Shown: piece by piece, positions 60,601-64,000 of the stretch
How the letters are laid out: every line of letters starts with the position of its first letter
How positions within the stretch are numbered: the stretch's first letter is position 1
Translations under genes and position numbers: made by a program
The notes under the pieces: generated by a model
The model's database searches: none
Seen by the model: only the letters and a program-made list of their open reading frames with translations
What the model was told of the DNA's origin: nothing
NCBI RefSeq assembly: GCF_035046505.1
Contig: NC_089821.1
Location: 195,138,377 to 195,202,376, forward strand
DNA: 64,000 bases
Direction: 5' to 3'
DNA from: Tiliqua scincoides
Taxonomy: Eukaryota; Chordata; Lepidosauria; Squamata; Scincidae

Positions 60601-63600
60601 AGCATCCAAGGTTGGATTCTTCTTCTGTAACTTACCTCAAACAGCAATTGTCCTACAGGTTCCCCATCAATAGCTATGTCCAAGTATACGAACACGTGCT
60701 GCCAAGATAAAGAAGTGAAAACCAGTTTTCAAGGTGGAATACTCTGTATAATCAGATACAGACCTCTCTTTGGAACATTACTCACATTTTGGAAGGCAAA
60801 TAGTTGCAGTTCACTTAATAAGGATATAGAAGCTGCCTTACACTATACTGAATCACAGCCCAATCTTGAGCTTCCCAGTGTCCGCTGGAGCACCACCACC
60901 AAAGCAGGCTACTCCAGCAGGTACCAGGAAGCAGCCAGAGGTCTCTGAGGAAATCCCCAAGCCCTACAATGGGGCTTCTCAAGTCTGTGCCAGCTATTTT
61001 GCTGGTACAGACTTGAGAGAGTGCATATCAGGCCTTCTGGCCTGACACGGAATTCAGAATACAGCAGAGCAGAGCCCTGCTGGTCCCACCCGACTCCCAC
61101 CCCAGTAAACATTCACGTTCATTTGCTGAGGATGTGGGGTAAGGCACACTGGGCCTCATTGCCACCTGTGTGAACTGAGAATGCACTTAACACATGTCCA
61201 GCATACTCCTATGGCTGTGCAATTGAGAGTAAGGGAGATTGATACTGCTAATTAACCCCTGCTAATTGGGTAAGAGGCACTTTTTCAAGTGGGTGCTCCT
61301 TTTTTAGCAGGGGTAGAGTAACTGGCCCACCTCACCCCGGCACTGTCTGTTCTAGTGGCTGTCTGCTGGTATTTATTTGCATTTTTTTAGATTGTGAGCC
61401 CTTTTGGGACAGGGAGCCATTTAGTTGTTTGATTTTTCTCTGTAAACCGCTTTGTGAACTTTTAGTTGAAAAATGGTATATAAATGTCATTAATAATTAA
61501 TAATAATACTGGGATGGCAGCCTGTCTGCTTGATTACAGATTTTCCCAATTTTGTCTGTTTGAAAACTGGTGCATTAAAGGATACAGATGTCTTCTCTTT
61601 CAAAGAAAAAAGAAAAGCCTGTAGTCTGCAATGACCACAAATGTTTAGCTGTCTAAAAGATTAACCTCACCTTTTCTTAAAAAAAAAAAAATCTCAAAGA
61701 TGTCTTACAATAGCCAAGTAATAACACTAACACATAAAAACATCAAAGACCCATAAAAGCAGTGCAATCAATTTAAAAGAGACAATTGCTGAACATGACC
61801 AGGGCTGAGGCAGAGGAAGCACTCACAGTAAGCCAGAAATAGTCGGTTAGAACAAGAACAAATGCAACTTAGAGGCAAACAAAATAGGATGTAGTGACTC
61901 AAGGGCAGTGATCCATAGATCCTCAGGCATGTCGGTTTGTTGAAAGCACTTTGCTGTGCATGAGGAGCTCCGTGCTTGTACCGCTCTTGAACAGTTTGTT
62001 AAGTTCTGCTGAAGGAAACAAAACAGAACTTAAGAAGCTAAGGAGCCTAGCAAATAAGTTTTGGGTGGCAATAATAATTTTTTTTTTAATGGTCTCGCTT
62101 TCTGGGTTATTAGACTATGGGCCCAGTCCTATCCAACGTTTACTGCCCTTGGTTCTCTCTGGTCAATAATGACTTCAGAGGGTGAAAAAATATTGAAAGT
62201 ATCCCATTTTTTTTCCAGGGAGCTCAGGGCAGCATTCCCAGAGTTCCCAGAAGGTCACCCATATAGAGAATGCCCTGCTAACTTCAATGGGGTTGGTGTA
62301 TCGTGTTATTCAGAACATGCTCTGGATCTTGGAATGTGCACTGGGCTTTTATGTTGCTCCATTAATTGGCAGTCATGAAAAAGCAGAGGCCCAAGCACCT
62401 ATTGGCTGCCACTGCAAGGAAGCCAAGCTGTACACTGGCCTGGTATAGACATCATGTTCTTAACATCCAGACCATGGTGTGTAGGATCAGGAACACATCT
62501 CCCGCCTCTTACATCTCCTGTCTCTTGCATGCAGATTCTGTCTTCCATTTTCTGGTTTCTCTTCTAACCATAGTTTGCTGCAATGTCTGAAATTTGACTA
62601 ACTATGGTTCACACTAACCTTCAACCAACAATTTAAGAGATTTAAAAATAGGAGTTTGGAGCTAACCGAAGTTTGATTCAGATGTCACTGCACAGAATGG
62701 GTAGAGTGGATGATGGCATGTGCAAATGTGGAAGCTTACAACATGGTCCTGAACTGGAACATCTGCCTGATGCAGTACTGGATGCTCCCTCATTGGAGGT
62801 TTTCAAGCAGAGGCTGGATGGCTACCTGTCAGGGATGCTGTAGCAGTTGCCTGTACTGAGCAGGGATTGGAATAGATGACTCCCAAGGTCCTTTCCAACA
62901 CTAACATTTCATGATCTTCTAAATCATGGTTTGTAGGATCACCTAAACTGAGCTAATAAGACTCAAGAAAAACAAAATCACATAATGTCACAACCAGTCA
63001 GAACCCAATTTCAACTATGGTGCCCAGACTTTAAAGACAAATTTTAACAAGGACAAGAGCAATATGATTATTCTGTCAGACTCTAAGTTTTCACAGTTTA
63101 TCCTATTACCACCCGAAAACCACAAACACACCTGTTTGCCTTTCATGTGTTTGGTGAAAAAATCCTCCACAATAGCTTGGTAAAGGGCTGTAGTTTTAAC
63201 ATCTTTATACTGCCAAACATCATAAGCCCAATGGAGCAGCATTTTCTCATCTCCAATGAGCTGGCCGTCAATAAAGCACATCACATTAGAAGGATATTCC
63301 CATGTTTCCCCTTTCAACTCCTGCATTTAGAAGACAAAAGGACAATGTTAAGAATCAGAAGTGTATTCAGTAGAGAAACAATGAATGGAACATGCAGATT
63401 TTACAGTAGTGAGTTAATTAAAAATACACAGAAGAATGGATCTCAAAGCAAGGGCTTCATTTGCTTTGTAAGTTGCAGATACTTTTGCGGACCCTCTCTG
63501 ACAAATGCTGTGTGTATTTTGCTAGACCAGGAGACAGAATGACAATTTAGGGCCCAATCCTATCCAACTTTCCAGCTCCAGTGTAGCCACAGTGTAGCCC

Positions 63601-63834
63601 CATGGAAAGGGAACACATGTTCCCATACCTTAAGAAGGCCCCTGTGACTGCCTCTTCACTGCCCCTAGGGTGTGATGCAGTGCACACCCTACTGGCACAA
63701 AAATCACCAGCACTGGAAAATTGGATAGGACTGGGCTCCCACTTACCTTATTCTGGATGGTGCTCATGAATAGTGCTTGTGAGTGTTTATACAAGGATAC
63801 ACAAACCTCCTGTAATGTTCCTTGTTGGATATAC
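51528..63834 (-). CDS. PPIL6: PPIL6, peptidyl-prolyl isomerase-like 6 (C-terminal part)
   Basis: Six firm exons give 234 C-terminal residues, close to the ~235 expected from the same point in human PPIL6 (311 aa); the N-terminus lies right of the window. A short upstream domain (ETWEYPSNVMCFIDGQLIGD) precedes a cyclophilin fold: VYLDIAIDG, CPRTCRNF, NSIFHRLVKNGWIQGGD, SIYGPVF, RRGVLGMVNKGRHTNGSQFY, YVAFG. Against cyclophilin A numbering, Arg55 and Gln63 are kept, while Phe60 is Gly, Met61 is Trp, Trp121 is Tyr and His126 is Tyr. Human PPIL6 is also divergent at 121 and 126, so low isomerase activity is likely. Its neighbour CD164 is as in human. A poly(A) signal candidate lies at 51113-51118. 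Confidence 0.95.
51738..52212. repeat. GC-rich interspersed repeat, near-complete
   Basis: Ends AGCATAATCCTAAGCACAC and GCACAGGTTAGGACTGGGCT are imperfect inverted repeats. 475 bp, in the last PPIL6 intron. Confidence 0.6.
52305..52440 (-). CDS. PPIL6: PPIL6 exon, cyclophilin core
   Basis: Acceptor cttcctag, donor gtaaat. It reads DESFAVPHDRRGVLGMVNKG, then RHTNGSQFYITLQAAPYL and NDKYVAFG, a hallmark cyclophilin block. 136 nt. Confidence 0.96.
52800..53110. repeat. GC-rich interspersed repeat
   Basis: Begins TGCTCAATCCTATGAACTG; resembles 365-865. Right edge unclear. Confidence 0.45.
53130..53625 (+). mobile_element. L2 LINE 3' end
   Basis: Frame with LWNQLPEHLR and FLKGLKTSLF, typical of the L2 C-terminal region, then a long T-rich 3' part ending ATTTATTGTGCACC. 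5' truncated. Confidence 0.75.
53637..53693 (-). CDS. PPIL6: PPIL6 exon
   Basis: Acceptor tgtatatacag-like, donor gtaaga. Reads DIDEGRGNGGESIYGPVFA; matches human DIVYGKGDNGESIYGPTF. An L2 remnant abuts the donor side. Confidence 0.93.
53850..53945 (+). repeat. SINE/LINE-tail family fragment
   Basis: TTTCTCTGTAAACTACTTTG then GTTGAAAAGTGATATATAAA and AAT triplets. Same tail as 61255-61505. Confidence 0.6.
54080..54245. repeat. GGGAGTAAGTCC-module repeat
   Basis: TACAATCCTAGGCATGTCTA left, GGCATAGGATTGGGTTC right, with the GGGAGTAAG and GGGACTTACTTC module between. Confidence 0.55.
54438..54585 (-). CDS. PPIL6: PPIL6 exon with FHR motif
   Basis: Acceptor tttgctag, donor gtgggt. It runs LYSDICPRTCRNFWCLCTGE through QNSIFHRLVKNGWIQGG. 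The conserved Arg of FHR is present. 148 nt, phase 0 in, one base out. Confidence 0.94.
54708..55155 (+). mobile_element. hAT-type element (CAGGGGTG family), complete ends
   Basis: Ends CAGGGGTGTCCAAAG and TTTGGGCACCCCTG; flanks GTCTAAAA (54700-54707) and GTCTAGAA (55156-55163), 7 of 8. 448 bp, non-coding. Confidence 0.88.
55625..55966. mobile_element. hAT-type MITE, family D
   Basis: Ends CAGTGGTTCCCAACCTTTAG and GGTTGGGAACCAGTG; flanks ATGTAAAA/ATGTAGAA, 7 of 8. 342 bp. Open frames across it are antisense by-products. Confidence 0.88.
56420..58934 (-). mobile_element. Internally deleted L1 with open ORF1 (half-L1)
   Basis: The whole is bounded by a 15-bp duplication AGCTCCTATCCACTT (56405-56419, 58935-58949). 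In element sense: about 800 bp 5' UTR, ORF1 (58115 to 57378), then directly the C-terminal end of ORF2 (Cys motif CWKCKCVEGTCGG, later IFYVRYWKDFK) with frame breaks, a 3' UTR and A-rich AAATAAAAAG end. Endonuclease and reverse transcriptase are absent. Confidence 0.88.
57378..58115 (-). CDS. L1 ORF1 protein (open)
   Basis: 245 codons. The N-terminal half is a coiled coil (MEKLLAMVQQQINQSAQIQA and following heptads). The middle is an RRM-like domain starting AARVVRIQNIPEEKEEDTLQ, then a C-terminal domain with LPREIHVKFIRTFYRNKLLK. The end KVWRLAGGRAYN looks like read-through into joined sequence. Known role: trimeric RNA-binding chaperone of L1. Being open in an element without ORF2 enzymes is notable. 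Confidence 0.85.
   Translation of the reverse strand: MKMASKKVRSLPASETGFGKLVQEEVNRKDWKQTMQDNMEKLLAMVQQQINQSAQIQASVDVLTKQLDEVSGHLMDVKSTPEENKQEIERSGQKIRKDQAKILEIEENQHDAETTLMEIQMDSAARVVRIQNIPEEKEEDTLQRIVRLISEWIDTPKKEIPKVLDSVRRVSTFYLRKHELPREIHVKFIRTFYRNKLLKASQEKKWTVDDNKARILRHVPWSVRKKRKKNCQGKVWRLAGGRAYN
60227..60562. mobile_element. hAT-type element, family E
   Basis: Ends CAGTGGTCTCTAAAC and GTTTGGAAACTCCTG; perfect duplication ATGTAGAA (60219-60226, 60563-60570). 336 bp with AT-rich core, 73 bp from a PPIL6 exon. Confidence 0.9.
60636..60698 (-). CDS. PPIL6: PPIL6 exon, start of cyclophilin domain
   Basis: Acceptor cttggcag, donor gtaagt. 21 codons HVFVYLDIAIDGEPVGQLLF then E; matches human DFVFLDICIDSSPIGRLIFE. 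Confidence 0.93.
60860..61085. repeat. GC-rich interspersed repeat
   Basis: Begins CACAGCCCAATCTTGAGC; moderate GC. Edges uncertain. Confidence 0.4.
61255..61505 (+). repeat. SINE/LINE-tail family, longest copy
   Basis: Starts ACCCCTGCTAATTGGGTAAG, ends AGATTGTGAGCCC, CTGTAAACCGCTTTGTGAAC and an AAT-triplet tail. The end resembles L2-type LINE tails. Confidence 0.65.
62700..62925 (+). mobile_element. CR1 LINE 3' end
   Basis: GTTTTCAAGCAGAGGCTGGA, GGCTACCTGTCAGGGATGCT, then GGTCCTTTCCAACACTAACA: the conserved CR1 end. Sense strand +, 5' truncated. Confidence 0.82.
63132..63320 (-). CDS. PPIL6: PPIL6 exon, pre-cyclophilin region
   Basis: Acceptor aaatgcag, donor gtgtgt. 63 codons: ELKGETWEYPSNVMCFIDGQ through AIVEDFFTKHMKGKQ. 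It aligns with human ELKNETWEYSSSVISFVNGQ. Confidence 0.93.
63550..63740. mobile_element. Harbinger-like MITE, copy 3
   Basis: Left GGGCCCAATCCTATCCAACT after TTA (63547-63549); right TTGGATAGGACTGGGCTCCC. The right duplication has decayed. It abuts the donor of the tentative PPIL6 exon. Confidence 0.7.
63747..63834 (-). CDS. Tentative PPIL6 upstream exon
   Basis: An open 88-nt stretch with a strong donor (AAG then gtaagtg) and a pyrimidine-rich acceptor (ctttttctcacaag) in correct phase for the next exon. It reads YIQQGTLQEVCVSLYKHSQA then LFMSTIQNK. The length fits, but resemblance to human residues 47-76 is weak, so it could be a chance frame. Confidence 0.35.
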
Positions 63835-64000
63835 CTTGTGAGAAAAAGGTATAGAACCTACCTGTTCCTTTCAGGTAGGTTTCCTGCAGTGGCAAGCTGG
63901 AGCACCAACCTGCAGGCAAATCTTCTAATTGTAAATAGGGTTTTGTTATCTCAATCACCAGGCTAGAGTATCTACCAATGAGAAAAGGGGCAATCCTATG

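Overview
This is a vertebrate nuclear window carrying three linked, intron-rich genes in a dense field of transposable elements. The organism is most likely a squamate reptile (lizard or snake). Supporting signs are Sauria-type tRNA-derived SINE copies, CR1, L2, L1 and RTE-like LINEs side by side, and many small hAT, Harbinger-like and piggyBac-like non-autonomous elements. The species cannot be named from the sequence.

Gene layout: CCDC162 (+ strand, 3' part, 17 exons at 961-30929) and CD164 (- strand, complete, 6 exons at 34822-46659) converge tail to tail across about 1.4 kb containing an old L2 LINE. PPIL6 (- strand, C-terminal part, six firm exons and one tentative exon at 51528-63834) lies upstream of CD164 and runs off the right edge. 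The order CCDC162 > < CD164 < PPIL6 matches the human 6q21 block, which supports all three names. Exon calls rest on conserved peptides, GT/AG junctions and codon phases that close across introns.

Region by region: 1-31 kb holds CCDC162 exons with introns full of MITEs, an unassigned LINE (8.4-10.6 kb), a CR1 (13.7-15.0 kb, itself hit by a hAT element) and a recent RTE-like LINE with a long open reverse transcriptase frame (15.6-17.2 kb). 31-32.4 kb is the L2-filled gap. 32.4-34.8 kb is the likely CD164 3' UTR. 34.8-46.7 kb is CD164, with a CpG-island promoter at 46.15-47.2 kb bearing three GTCACGTGGT boxes. 47-51.5 kb is a repeat cluster. 51.5-64 kb is PPIL6, whose introns include an internally deleted L1 with an open ORF1 and exact target-site duplications.

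The genes are not an operon. CCDC162 is a coiled-coil protein (pseudogene in human), CD164 is an endolysosomal/cell-surface sialomucin, and PPIL6 is a divergent cyclophilin. The most interesting signals are the CLEAR-like boxes in the CD164 promoter, a one-base frame break in the penultimate CCDC162 exon, the half-L1, a RTE LINE and short element sharing one 3' tail, and a uniform 73-bp TTAA-flanked MITE family. I saw no retroviral, LTR, Polinton, rRNA, functional tRNA or CRISPR feature.
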